A stretch of 64,000 nt of DNA from Plutella xylostella (GCF_932276165.1 NC_063997.1:7512001-7576000), one strand, 5' to 3'. Shown: positions 19,054 through 28,696, counted from the stretch's first letter. The notes: generated by a model not told the origin, from the sequence alone. Numbers and translations: made by a program.

Positions 19054-21565
19054 ACAAAACTAAAAATCTAAAAAATATATTATTTTTTTTTGGTATGCAG
19101 GTCTCATTATACACCTATAAGCCTGTTCTGATATGAGTTTCATAAAAATTGAACTTGTTTTACTATGGTTGGGATGATACGAGTATATATGTCGAGACTG
19201 GGGGGTTTGATCTACATTTTGTTGTATTTAAAGATACCTTTTTAACGATACTTTTTACTATGGGTAAGTCGTTTTTTTTTCGAATTCACTTTTCGCTGTA
19301 TCGGCGGGGCGTAAAGTTTTCGATACTTATAAAAAATGGATTATCAGTATGTATACATCTCTCCACTAATTATCGTGGCAATCGCTGCAGAAACGTCGGA
19401 GAACGAGCCAGGACGGATGGACAGACAGAGAGACATGACAAAACTATAACTATAACCTTAAAACCCATATAATATATTTAATATAATATATATAAAATTT
19501 TCCTGTTACAAAATATGTGTGCATTTCAAGTTTTCTTTGATTTCTAGGCTAGATCTAGATAGGTATTATCGCGCTTAAAATCTATTTCAATTAGGTATAA
19601 CCCTTATTTAAATACCCATTAACCAGAGCTTGGAAAGAAGCCAAGAATATCAGGGAAAGGTGTTTCATTGTATCTCTACTCTATCTTTAAACAGTTCAAG
19701 GTTCATACATTTCACCGGAACTATACCGGAACCAAGCAGGTTCTTTCTAGGGCCGTGGACTGTTAGATCGATTCGTTATATCCGGTTCTACATATACAGG
19801 ATAGAAATATTAGTCGGGCCCTCTGGGGCACTCCATACGTTCCTCTAGGCTAACTTGAAGATTTAAGGTCAAGGTTAACCCTAGAGTCTACCTACTAGGT
19901 ACTTTACTATATAACTACCTTAAATCAATGCCAAAACTTTAAGTTAGCTTTTGTGTCCTTCTTTCAAACTTCTGTCTTTATTCGGACATGGGGAAAAAAG
20001 CTCCTATGCTTTACTTTTCACTATTGACCATATCTATGAAAACAACAAAATAAGTAGGCATTTATAGGTAGATATCAGTTCTAGCCTTCTAGGTAAGTAG
20101 GTAGGTATCGATCGTTTAATGCTAAATGCCAAATAAAAGTGTACCTACACATTACAAAATTTTCTACAGTAGGGCTATAACTATAACATATTGTGGTTTA
20201 GGTACCGTAGGTAGGTACTTAAATAAACCCTGAGGGCCGTACAGCACATAAATTTAACAGACCCAGCTATATTCTGTCGCAAACAGGACACAACATACTC
20301 ACATATCGGCTCGTTTTGCATAAGTTTGCTCTAGTTTGTTTTATTTATAAGTACAAAACGCAATTCGCAGATTGGCATATCTATACGTACCCATTTTAAA
20401 CGGTGCGGTGTTTCGAAAATTAATTAGGTTTTACTGCTCAGTAGTTTATGTTAACAAAGTTATACTCACTTAATAGTTTAATGTATGTTTTTGTTTAATT
20501 AAAGTATTCAGTATATAAATTAGTTCATATTGTCTATTAGCTAACGAGTTTATCAATTATAAGATCCTTTGGCTTGGCAACTCTACACTTTATCTGTAGT
20601 TAAACCTGGCAATGTTGCAAACATTTAGAAATACTTTAGTGTGGTTGAAGCTTGGGTGATATTTTTTGCCACTCCCATATGCAATGACCGTCGAGTATCG
20701 ATCGATGCCCGATTAAACTCATTTATTGCGAAAATTATCTGCGACTGCTTGACGGCATTGGAGGTAGGTTTAGCCTGCTTTAGAAGCCTTCAGATTTAAT
20801 TAGAATTATCGGTTTATTATTTCATCAGCTACGATATGATACACTGAAGTTCTTGTTAATTGAATAATGTTTTGAACATTTTATTAACGTTGCGGAATTA
20901 TAATACCTTACCTATTGGTATTATGCAAGTAGTTTGCAAAATTCCACCGTGCCGCCAGTCCTATGGCATCCTTGCAACGCTGGACCCTTCGCATTTTGGA
21001 GATCCTGCTCCAAACCGTGAATCAGCATCTTAGCCAATGATTCATGAATTCTGAAGCCAGTTGTAACAATGGAGTGACCTCATTGCGTTCTGATTAGAAG
21101 CGGAGACTCGAATTCCTCTTTGTACCGGTTTTGTACGGACCGGATGAGTAGAGAGTTCCTTCTGCGTTCTTAAAGCTGTTATTAGACCTATCTACTAGTA
21201 GTAGTAGACCTATCAAATAGTATTAGTAATTTTAATGACTTACTTTTGGAATAAAGTATGTTTTTTTTGTAAAAAATTAACTTTAGAAATGTGCTTTCTG
21301 TTTAATTTTCAATACAAAGGAATCACTTTGAGACTATAATGTTTAATACCTATACATGTATTTTTAGTTCGGACGGTGTTTGAAATGCCGCTTTGTCTGC
21401 AGGTTCCACCTTTTTACTTATCGCTTGACCCAGCGTAGGTAATAAGCAAGTTTCCTTTTACAGTTGGACATAAATGAAAGTGATTCTTGAACCTGCCACC
21501 CCACCGAGAAGGTCACGCAATTGATATGACACAATCCCAGAGGTGTTAGAGCCTAGAGCCATGTC
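19054..21565. other. Non-coding, gene-free stretch left of the Maverick
   Basis: No gene is supported. At 19410-19470 the words ggacggatggacagacagagag and catgacaaaactataac resemble the decayed 3' tail of a common lepidopteran repeat. The rest is AT-rich; GC rises slightly at 20935-21150 without coding structure. CATGTC at 21560-21565 is the left Maverick target duplication. Confidence 0.45.
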
Positions 21566-21735
21566 AGTAGTGAATTATTGGGAAGTCTATCCCACTCTGC
21601 GATCGCACCAACAGCCGCGCTTCGCGCGTTGTTGGTGCTCTCTCGAGTGGGATAGCCTTCCCAATAATTCGTATTCGATATTCATATTAGATGGTATTTC
21701 TTATGATTATTATTTGTAGATAACATAAAAAGTTG
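21566..21735 (+). repeat. Left Maverick TIR (about 170 bp)
   Basis: Homologous in inverted orientation to 37926-38138. The outer ~145 bases match closely apart from a six-base insertion (an extra ATTAGA) in the right copy. The right copy also has ~30 extra bases before the shared inner block gataacataaaaagtt (left 21718-21734). Bases 21572-21670 form an internal palindrome. Confidence 0.9.
21572..21670. repeat. 99-bp imperfect palindrome inside the left TIR
   Basis: gaattattgggaag and ctatcccact pair with their complements at the far end, and the centre accaacagccgcgc-ttcg-cgcgttgttggt closes a stem-loop. The stem is broken mainly by an asymmetric 8-base block (tgcgatcg against ctctcgag). 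The same palindrome recurs in the right TIR at 38034-38132. Confidence 0.9.
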
Positions 21736-21803
21736 AGTTTTTAATTTTTTGCCGCACTTCATCAATGACTATGTAAGTGGTAACACATTGTCATTTAATA
21801 AAC

Positions 21804-22493
21804 ATGAAATTCATTAAACAACCAAATTCACTAGAGCTCAGTAAAATTAATGTTGATTCAAACAAAGTAACTCACCGACATGGGATACTTTTACCCAATA
21901 CTATCCGTTGCATTATTTGCGGACCATCTAACTGTGGAAAAACAAACTTAGTGATAGGCTTACTTTTACATCCAGATGGATTATACTTTAGTAACGTATA
22001 CCTGTACTCAAAAACAATTTTCCAACCAAAATACATATTTTTAGAAAAGGTAATGAATCTAGTATCCGGTCTCTCCTATTTTAAATATCACGACAATGAC
22101 GAAGTGTTAAGTCCTATTAACGCCGCTCAAAATTCTGTCATCATTTTTGATGATGTAGCATGCGAAAATCAGAATAATATTCGAGATTATTTTGCTATGG
22201 GAAGACATAAAAATATAGACTGTTTTTATTTAAACCAAACCTACACCAAAGTCCCAAAACAATTAATTCGTGACAATGCCAATCTTTTAATTTTATTTAA
22301 GCAAGATGACGTAAACCTCCGACATGTATATGATGAACATGTTAACACTGATATGACCTGGTCACAGTTTCGTGAAATGTGTTCCAGAGTTTGGAAAAAT
22401 GAATTTAGCTACTTAGTCATAAATAAAGACTGTCAGAAAAACAAAGGTTGCTATAGAATGAAATTTGATACATTTATAAACGTCGATGGTTGA
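21804..22493 (+). CDS. Maverick A32-like packaging ATPase
   Basis: The product is 229 residues, taking ATG 21804; the frame is open upstream only with non-ATG starts. It has a P-loop Walker A GPSNCGKT at 40-47, a Walker B SVIIFDDV at 111-118, and a Gln/Asn-rich sensor region (YLNQTYTKVPKQL). This is the FtsK/HerA-like A32 family that pumps DNA into capsids of double-jelly-roll viruses. Length and motifs are normal for Polinton ATPases. It is the first gene of the rightward cluster, about 70 bases inside the left TIR. No break is seen. Confidence 0.92.
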   Translation: MKFIKQPNSLELSKINVDSNKVTHRHGILLPNTIRCIICGPSNCGKTNLVIGLLLHPDGLYFSNVYLYSKTIFQPKYIFLEKVMNLVSGLSYFKYHDNDEVLSPINAAQNSVIIFDDVACENQNNIRDYFAMGRHKNIDCFYLNQTYTKVPKQLIRDNANLLILFKQDDVNLRHVYDEHVNTDMTWSQFREMCSRVWKNEFSYLVINKDCQKNKGCYRMKFDTFINVDG

Positions 22494-22575
22494 AACGAAT
22501 ATATAAACCTTCTCAACAATATACTCAGCACTTTTCCATTTGCTTTTCGACTAGAAAGTTGTACTGTTTGCGAAA

Positions 22576-23550
22576 ATGAACGACGAAAAAAATATAAAAC
22601 AGCAAATAATCAAATCTGCTGAGGCTGTTAAAAAGAAAGTTCAACAAATGAAAAACAACAAATTAGATTCTGAAATAGCGCTGCAATCTATGTTCAAACC
22701 AGTAACTGACCCATTAAAGCAGCTAGCCAGAAAAAACTCTAGTGCAAGAGAATATGATGGAGGTTATCAAGATAGTGAGGAAGAAGACAATACCATGCCA
22801 GAAATTACTCTTTCTAGGAAAAGAAAATTATCGGTACCCACTAAAATATCAGACGATACACTGCAAAATTCATTAAGTGATATAAATTTTGATCAATCTG
22901 TAAGTGATTCAGAGTTTGAACAAAACTCAAAGAATAACACGAGTGATTTATTTTTTGAAACTTCCGATGGTGTTTCGACTCCTACTCCTCAGGATATATC
23001 ATCATGGTCTTTATCATCAGAAGTGTTTAAAGATATTCCATACGGAATCAGGATAGAAAATGGAAAACCGATGATCGGAACAGAGCGCGTTACTATAACC
23101 GATAATGAATTTATAGTAGCTGGACATTCATTTAATAGAACAAGAGGGCTATCTGAATTACTCTATCAAAGAAAACCTGATTTAAGAGTAGTCACTGAAG
23201 ATGACAAACAAATTTACAAGTCCATGTTATTGCTCACGAATGCACATAAAAGAAAATATGATTTAAATCAACCAATTAACAGCAATAGGGGTTTTAAGTA
23301 TTTAGAAATTATAAAACCATTGTTAAGTTCACCTTCAGACAAATCTAACAGCAGCACCGCGAAAGGGAAGGGATTACCATTATTTAAAGAAGTTGGTAAA
23401 AGTGTAGATTACATTTTTTGGAATGATCCAAATGACTTAGTGAAAACATTAAAATTGTTAATAGCTTCCAGAGATGCTGGTAACACTGGATTAGATGATG
23501 AAATATTATCAGTTATGAAAGAATTAAGAACATGTGTAGATATTGAGTAA
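22576..23550 (+). CDS. Conserved Maverick protein of unknown function (DUF8207-like)
   Basis: 324 residues, starting 82 bases after the ATPase stop. The N-terminus is a charged helical segment and the middle is Ser/Asp/Glu-rich and probably disordered (~55-145). A conserved globular part follows (IPYGIRIENGKPMIG near 160, GHSFNRTRGLSELL, PDLRVVTEDDKQIYK, LTNAHKRKY). That pattern recurs in insect Mavericks and seems to match the family named DUF8207; this is from memory. The C-terminal region contains AKGKGLPLF, echoing GKGL motifs in the PLA2-domain protein. Its place among virion genes suggests a structural or assembly role, but the function is unknown. Confidence 0.8.
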   Translation: MNDEKNIKQQIIKSAEAVKKKVQQMKNNKLDSEIALQSMFKPVTDPLKQLARKNSSAREYDGGYQDSEEEDNTMPEITLSRKRKLSVPTKISDDTLQNSLSDINFDQSVSDSEFEQNSKNNTSDLFFETSDGVSTPTPQDISSWSLSSEVFKDIPYGIRIENGKPMIGTERVTITDNEFIVAGHSFNRTRGLSELLYQRKPDLRVVTEDDKQIYKSMLLLTNAHKRKYDLNQPINSNRGFKYLEIIKPLLSSPSDKSNSSTAKGKGLPLFKEVGKSVDYIFWNDPNDLVKTLKLLIASRDAGNTGLDDEILSVMKELRTCVDIE

Positions 23551-23610
23551 ATAAATACTTGTGCAAATTAAGTTAAGTTTTATTATAACTATAACCTCCA
23601 CCTTAGTTAC

Positions 23611-23982
23611 ATGATGAATATCGATAAGTTTGGTCACCACGTTCATAAAAGAATGCGTGTTCTAGACTCTTTAGAATTCACACCATTAACTAAAACACTT
23701 AGTCAAAACGAAGTAGGTGATTACGATTTAAAAAAAAGAAGATTAAAAGGATTGAAATTGCCAATTGAGGGTGATGAAGCTGTTAGTAAAGAGTACCTCG
23801 AGCAAAGCTACAACCTTTATTGCAAAAAAGAAGACTTTCTTGCAGAACTCACAAGTATAAAAGCTGAATTAAGTCTTCTTCAGGAACAGTTGCATCGCAA
23901 GTGCTCTAAAGTAGACGTGAGTAATATGATCAAAGATCATATAGTAGATTTGAGAGATCATCTCACCATCCAACATGAGTAA
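23611..23982 (+). CDS. Small Maverick protein with C-terminal coiled coil
   Basis: 123 residues. The N-terminus MNIDKFGHHVHKRMR and the central block GDYDLKKRRLKGLKLP, EGDEAVSKEYL are a pattern I associate with small proteins next to the integrase in insect Mavericks. Residues ~70-120 form a predicted coiled coil (Leu heptads). It ends eight bases inside the integrase gene, so the two overlap. The glycine-poor coiled coil after a repeat-like 'R-L-K-G-L' segment could be an oligomerisation stalk, as in attachment proteins, but that is speculation. Confidence 0.75.
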   Translation: MMNIDKFGHHVHKRMRVLDSLEFTPLTKTLSQNEVGDYDLKKRRLKGLKLPIEGDEAVSKEYLEQSYNLYCKKEDFLAELTSIKAELSLLQEQLHRKCSKVDVSNMIKDHIVDLRDHLTIQHE

Positions 23983-24907
23983 AAAAGGTGTGGTTAATGA
24001 AATTCATAAAGCTGCAAGACGAAATTTCCCACGTCGGTCAGTTATCCTAAAAGGAATAGATGATTTATGGCAAGCAGATTTGATTGATGTAAAAAAATAC
24101 TACAAAAACAACAATGGTTTTAAATTCATATTGGTTGTTATTGACGCCTTTTCTAAGTATACATGGGTAGTAGCATTGAAGAGTAAAACAAAGCGTGAGG
24201 TGGTTTTAGCTTTTGATAGAGTTTTAAAGGAAGGACGAACTCCTGCAAATTTGCAAACTGATATGGGTTTGGAGTTTTACAATGACATCTTTCGACAGCT
24301 TATGCAAAAGAGAGGAATTAATCATTATTCCACATACTCTTCAAAAAAAGCATCAATAGTGGAAAGAGTTATAAGAACTTTAAAAGGCAAGATGTTTAAA
24401 CATTTCAGTTTTGTTGGAAACTATAAATGGATAGGAAGCGTAATAAATGATATAGTATATAATTATAATCATACTATTCATACCACAACAAAGTATAAAC
24501 CATCTGAGATAAATAAGTTGAATGAATCAATCGTAGCTAAGAATATAAAAAATCGTCATAAGGCTATATCAGTTAAAAAAAATAAGTATCATATAGGTGA
24601 CGTTGTCCGTATAAGCAAGTATAAAGGAGAGTTTCAAAAAGGCTATACACCGAACTGGTCCACCGAATTGTTTACGGTTATGAAAGTAATAAAATCTGAA
24701 CCTACTACATATTACGTACGAGATCAACATGGAATTCCGATAAAAGGTTGTTTTTATGAATACGAACTTCAAAAAACTAAGTATCCTAATATTTATTTAG
24801 TTGAAAAGGTAATTAAAACGTCTGGAAATAAGGTTTGTGTTAAATGGCTTGGTCTAAGCTCAAAAGAAAACAGTTGGATTGATAAAAGCAATGTTATTAA
24901 AGATTGA
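23975..24907 (+). CDS. Maverick integrase (rve fold) with C-terminal chromodomain
   Basis: 310 residues. The catalytic core shows QADLIDV (first Asp ~33), TDMGLEF (second Asp 96) and KASIVERVIRTLK (Glu 130), the retroviral-type D,D-E triad. A basic linker and an SH3-like segment follow (YHIGDVVRISKYKGEFQKGY). Residues ~275-310 are a chromodomain (YLVEKVIKTSGNKVCVKWLG...SWI), which in other integrases reads methylated histones and steers insertion. It joins element ends to target DNA, consistent with the 6-bp duplication. It overlaps the preceding gene by 8 bases. All key residues are intact. Confidence 0.95.
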   Translation: MSKKGVVNEIHKAARRNFPRRSVILKGIDDLWQADLIDVKKYYKNNNGFKFILVVIDAFSKYTWVVALKSKTKREVVLAFDRVLKEGRTPANLQTDMGLEFYNDIFRQLMQKRGINHYSTYSSKKASIVERVIRTLKGKMFKHFSFVGNYKWIGSVINDIVYNYNHTIHTTTKYKPSEINKLNESIVAKNIKNRHKAISVKKNKYHIGDVVRISKYKGEFQKGYTPNWSTELFTVMKVIKSEPTTYYVRDQHGIPIKGCFYEYELQKTKYPNIYLVEKVIKTSGNKVCVKWLGLSSKENSWIDKSNVIKD

Positions 24908-24959
24908 AGTACATATATTATACTGTTTTGTTCAATTTATTTTCATTAGTCACCCAGTA

Positions 24960-25688
24960 ATGAAAGGGAAAGGACTCCTTAACTCATTGATAAATAATTT
25001 GCCAGTAGAGTTACACTTACCAGGCTATCAATACTGTGGCCCAGGTACACGCTTACAAGAACGTTTAAGAAGAGGTGATAAAGGCATTAATCGTTTGGAC
25101 AACGCATGCATGCAACACGATATAGCTTACGCAAACTATTCTAATTTACAAGATCGACATAAAGCAGATTTGAAGTTAAAAAATATGGCAAAACAAAGAT
25201 TGAAATCAAAAGACGTTAGTACAGGTGAAAAAGTCGCATCTTGGTTGGTAAATAAAATTATGAAAGCTAAACTTAGAACTGGCGCTGGGGTTCAATCATT
25301 TAAATCATCTGTTAACAAATTAAAATCAGTGCTAAGGAAAATAAAACCAAAAAATAACAAACATGCCATAGAGTTAGCATATTTGGCTGCAAAAAAAATA
25401 TTTCACAAAAATAACCGTGTGAAATTACCTAGAATTATTCCCATTCCTAAAACAGGAGGGATACTTCCTTTAATTCCAATTTTTGCGGGACTATCGGCAT
25501 TGGGATCATTAGCCGGTGGTGTAGGCGGAATAGCTAAAGCTGTAAATGATTATAAGTCAGCGCAAAAAAATCTGGCGGAATCTGAACGTCACAATAAGAC
25601 GATGGAATCAATCGCTTTGGGGAAAGGTTTATACATAAAACCCTACAAAAAGGGCAAAGGACTATGTGTAAAATCGCCAAAAAACTAG
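24960..25688 (+). CDS. Maverick virion protein with parvovirus-type phospholipase A2 domain
   Basis: 242 residues from ATG 24960; a longer frame begins inside the integrase gene, but the MKGKGLL start is favoured. Residues ~20-60 hold the PLA2 signature: the Ca-binding loop YCGPGTRL and the catalytic His-Asp of CMQHDIAY. This is the VP1-unique type used by parvoviruses to breach endosomal membranes. A Lys-rich middle and a Gly/Ala hydrophobic segment (LPLIPIFAGLSALGSLAGGVGG, split here: LPLIPIFAGL then SALGSLAGG) follow near 185-205, which could be membrane-active. GKGL occurs near both ends. Similar PLA2 proteins occur in adintovirus-like elements. It overlaps the protease gene by 25 bases. 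Confidence 0.85.
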   Translation: MKGKGLLNSLINNLPVELHLPGYQYCGPGTRLQERLRRGDKGINRLDNACMQHDIAYANYSNLQDRHKADLKLKNMAKQRLKSKDVSTGEKVASWLVNKIMKAKLRTGAGVQSFKSSVNKLKSVLRKIKPKNNKHAIELAYLAAKKIFHKNNRVKLPRIIPIPKTGGILPLIPIFAGLSALGSLAGGVGGIAKAVNDYKSAQKNLAESERHNKTMESIALGKGLYIKPYKKGKGLCVKSPKN

Positions 25689-26065
25689 TTTCGCGGCTAC
25701 CCAGACGTGCTCTAAGTAATATTGATATATTAAAACACACTCGCGATATACCTTATTTTCGCGGCGTTTATATGAGAGATACTCTGCCAAGTAAGCCTAA
25801 GAAAATTGAGTGTGCTATTGTAAATTTAGATCTTTCAGTGAATGATGGAACTCACTGGGTAGCCTATGTCAAAGTTAATAATTATACGAACTATTTTGAT
25901 AGTTATGGTTTAAAACCGCCTAAAGAAATATTAACATATTTAACAAAAAAAAATAATGTATTCTACAATTATCAAAATTGTCAAGGAAGTAATCTTTATA
26001 ATTGTGGTCACTTATGCATTAAATTTCTGAAAAAAATCTGGAAACCGTTTATAACAAGCGATTGA
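25664..26065 (+). CDS. Maverick adenain-like cysteine protease
   Basis: 133 residues of the Ulp1/adenain (C48/C5) fold. The catalytic series is in order: His in GTHWVAYV, Asp in NYFDSYG, Gln in YQNCQGS and Cys in YNCGHLCIKFL. The preceding NLDLSVNDG and following helix fit adenovirus-type maturation proteases, which cleave capsid precursors during assembly. The gene starts within the end of the PLA2-domain gene (25-base overlap) and ends 23 bases before the next ATG. Length is normal for the Polinton family. Confidence 0.92.
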   Translation: MCKIAKKLVSRLPRRALSNIDILKHTRDIPYFRGVYMRDTLPSKPKKIECAIVNLDLSVNDGTHWVAYVKVNNYTNYFDSYGLKPPKEILTYLTKKNNVFYNYQNCQGSNLYNCGHLCIKFLKKIWKPFITSD

Positions 26066-26088
26066 TTATATATTTCCTCATTATCACA

Positions 26089-26760
26089 ATGTCGTTCACA
26101 CTATCAATTACTGGTTGTAAATCCGCTTTGTCTACAAATTATTCGCCAGCTTTGCAACTTGGTGGTGAATATGAATGCGGACTAGTATTTTTTTCAACAT
26201 TCAATTCGATACCTAACGTAGGTAAAAATAACAATAAATTTTATTATGGTGATAATGAAATGGTAGAAATCCCTGAAGGATCTTACGAACTGCTAGATAT
26301 TTACGATTTCTTGAAATCACATTTAACTGATTGCACATTTAAGTTAATGTGCAACAATAATACTTTAAGTACAAATATATTTTGTTCGAAAGACATTCAT
26401 TTTGAAAAAGCTGGTTCAATTGCGAGGACATTGGGTTTTAGAAATGAAATACTTAAAGCCAATATATTACATGACTCCGTCTTTCCAGTAAGCATTCTTT
26501 CTACAACCATCGTTCGCATCGAATGTGACATTGTGAGCGGATCGTATATTAACGGAAAACCCAGTCACATTATTTACGAATTTGCTCCTAGTGTACCGCC
26601 AGGATACCGAATAATAGAAATTCCAAAAAATTTAATATATTTTCCGGTAAATCAAGACAGCGTTAGTGAAATTAACATAAGAATTTTAGACACAAAAAAC
26701 AATTTGATTAATTTACGAGAAGAAGAATTACAACTCTATTTGCATTTAAGAAAAAAATGA
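26089..26760 (+). CDS. Maverick minor capsid (penton-like) protein candidate
   Basis: 223 residues; ATG 26089 (atgtcgttcaca) is chosen over an upstream TTG in frame. The sequence is beta-rich with conserved-looking blocks (LQLGGEYECGLVFFSTFNSI, VEIPEGSYELLDI, IARTLGF, IIYEFAPSVPPGYRI read here as IYEFAPSVPPGYRI). That pattern matches the Polinton penton/minor capsid protein, a single jelly roll occupying capsid vertices. It lies directly between protease and major capsid genes, as in other Polintons. Assignment rests on remembered family pattern and gene order. Confidence 0.8.
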   Translation: MSFTLSITGCKSALSTNYSPALQLGGEYECGLVFFSTFNSIPNVGKNNNKFYYGDNEMVEIPEGSYELLDIYDFLKSHLTDCTFKLMCNNNTLSTNIFCSKDIHFEKAGSIARTLGFRNEILKANILHDSVFPVSILSTTIVRIECDIVSGSYINGKPSHIIYEFAPSVPPGYRIIEIPKNLIYFPVNQDSVSEINIRILDTKNNLINLREEELQLYLHLRKK

Positions 26761-26899
26761 TCGATTTCATCAATAAAAGGTTTGAACCCCTATATAACAT
26801 ACGCAGTACATTACGCGCAGACCATCAGCCACCACCTATAAAAAGGAGAAAGCTTACACAGGAAAACAAACAATTTCTGAAATCCATCAAACTCTTAAA

Positions 26900-28114
26900 A
26901 TGAATATTTTAAATATAACAGATCCCATTACCCATGACAACAGTATTGAAAGCTATGAAGTTCATTCGTATAAACCATACATAAACAGTTTTAACCTTAA
27001 TGATGAGATTCGCATTCCTATTAATCAACAAGATCTGTACGTTTTGCCGACAGCGAGTACACTATACATAGAAGGGTCTATCACAGTGTCTCGTCCTGTT
27101 GGTGATAAAAGAGAGAAAGTTAGCAGTGTTGAACTTGTTAACAATGCTATACTGTTTCTTTTTCAAGATATTCGATATGAACTCAACGGTGTTGAGATAG
27201 ACAGAATAAAAAATGCAGGAATAACAACTACTATAAAATCTTTGTTGTCAATGAATGAAAATGAATCTAAAATGTCACGGTTGTGGGGGTGGGAAATTGA
27301 GGGCTCTAAAATTACTTCAGGATCTTTTTCCGTGTCTATACCATTAAATAAAATTTTTGGCTTCGCTGAGGATTACAAAAAAATTATTATGAATTGTAAG
27401 CATGAGTTGGTACTTCTGCGTAGTAACACGAACCTTAACGCAATAAAATTAAGTACTAATGAAGTATTAGACGATATAACCATAAATAAATTAGTGTGGA
27501 GAATGCCACATATAAAAGTATCAGATCGCGAGAGGATTCACTTATTGAGATATTTAGAGAAAGACAAAGCTATTAGTATAGCATTTAGAAATTGGGATCT
27601 TTATGAATATCCTCTATTACCAAGAAGTACCAAACATACGTGGTCAATAAAAACTACATCTCAAATGGAAAAACCGCGGTTTGTTATTATAGGCTTACAA
27701 ACAAATCGAAAAAGCAATGCTAAGTCGGATATGTCGCAATTCGATCATTGTCATTTACGCGATGTTAAAGTGTTCTTAAATTCTACCTATTTTCCATATG
27801 AAAATCTTGATATAAAATTTGGAGAAGACCGATATCTATTAATATACGAGCAGTACGTGAAATTTCAACAGTCATATTTTGGACATCAGTTAGGGCCGTT
27901 GTTAAGTTTAAAACAATTTAAAGAAAAGGCACCCTTGTTCGTTGTTGACTGTTGTCGTCAAAACGAAACATTAAAAACCGGACCGGTGGATGTACGTGTT
28001 GAAATAGAGAGTGATGTAGAAATACCCGATCAAACAACAGCTTATTGTCTTATTTTAAATGATTGTATAATCGAGTATAAACCACTTTCTAATATTGTAA
28101 AAAAACTAATATGA
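26900..28114 (+). CDS. Maverick major capsid (hexon-like) protein candidate
   Basis: 404 residues from ATG 26900, 139 bases after the previous gene, in a gap that looks like a promoter leader. The N-terminal block (SYEVHSYKPYI, LNDEIRIPINQQDLYVLP, LYIEGSI) and the central part (FLFQDIRYELNGVEID, LLSMNENESK) match the double-jelly-roll major capsid family of insect Mavericks. The protein should form the trimeric capsomers. It is somewhat short compared with the 500-650 residues quoted for many Polinton hexons. Its stop overlaps the next ATG as ATGA. Confidence 0.82.
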   Translation: MNILNITDPITHDNSIESYEVHSYKPYINSFNLNDEIRIPINQQDLYVLPTASTLYIEGSITVSRPVGDKREKVSSVELVNNAILFLFQDIRYELNGVEIDRIKNAGITTTIKSLLSMNENESKMSRLWGWEIEGSKITSGSFSVSIPLNKIFGFAEDYKKIIMNCKHELVLLRSNTNLNAIKLSTNEVLDDITINKLVWRMPHIKVSDRERIHLLRYLEKDKAISIAFRNWDLYEYPLLPRSTKHTWSIKTTSQMEKPRFVIIGLQTNRKSNAKSDMSQFDHCHLRDVKVFLNSTYFPYENLDIKFGEDRYLLIYEQYVKFQQSYFGHQLGPLLSLKQFKEKAPLFVVDCCRQNETLKTGPVDVRVEIESDVEIPDQTTAYCLILNDCIIEYKPLSNIVKKLI

Positions 28115-28587
28115 GTACTGATTTATTATTATTGGATTTGCAAGGATTTCGTGACTATAAAAATAGATTTATTATCAAAGAATTAGCATATGCTACAAAA
28201 GAATATACTCAGGTCTATTTAGTAAAGCCTCCTTATCCATTTTCAAAATTAAGTGATGATGAAAAGAAACAAGTAAAATGGTTGGAGAGAAATAGGGGAA
28301 TTTACTGGCGACAAGGGTACATAGATTATAATGAATTTAGCAGGTTAATAAAACCAGTTTTAGACAAAGCAAATGTATTTGTTAAAGGTTCTGAGAAATG
28401 TAAGTGGTTAAGAGAGTTGTCACCTGATTGTAAAGTTGTAGATATCGGAGAAAGGGGGTGCCCTAACTTAAAATCATTATTTGATAGTTATCAAGGTAAT
28501 GACAAAATTTGTTGTTTTAACCATCAAAAATATTGTGCTTTAAAAACAGTTATTTGTTTAAGGAAATGGTATTATAATGATTATTAA
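28111..28587 (+). CDS. Small Maverick protein, possible nuclease-like fold
   Basis: 158 residues, last gene of the rightward cluster, overlapping the capsid gene by ATGA. It begins with a strand carrying an acidic residue (LLLLDLQGF) and a second strand FIIKELAYAT. Later come VFVKGSEKCKWL, VVDIGERGCPNL and a Cys/His cluster (CCFNHQKYCALK). The layout recalls a DEDD/RNase H-like fold found as stand-alone proteins in insect mobile elements, but I cannot confirm catalytic residues. AATAAA signals follow within about 20 bases. Confidence 0.7.
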   Translation: MSTDLLLLDLQGFRDYKNRFIIKELAYATKEYTQVYLVKPPYPFSKLSDDEKKQVKWLERNRGIYWRQGYIDYNEFSRLIKPVLDKANVFVKGSEKCKWLRELSPDCKVVDIGERGCPNLKSLFDSYQGNDKICCFNHQKYCALKTVICLRKWYYNDY

Positions 28588-28603
28588 TATTATGTTAAAA
28601 GAA

Positions 28604-28637
28604 AATAAAATCCAGATTTTTATTAAAGTCTTTTATT
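28604..28637. terminator. Convergent polyadenylation signals
   Basis: AATAAA at 28604-28609 serves the rightward cluster, and TTTATT at 28632-28637 is AATAAA for the leftward gene ending at 28697. The convergent genes are separated by only 109 bases, so this compact double signal probably ends both transcripts. Confidence 0.7.
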
Positions 28638-28696
28638 TATTTTAATCTACCTACATCTAAACAAAAATACAGTTTATATACTAAACCTAAACTAAC

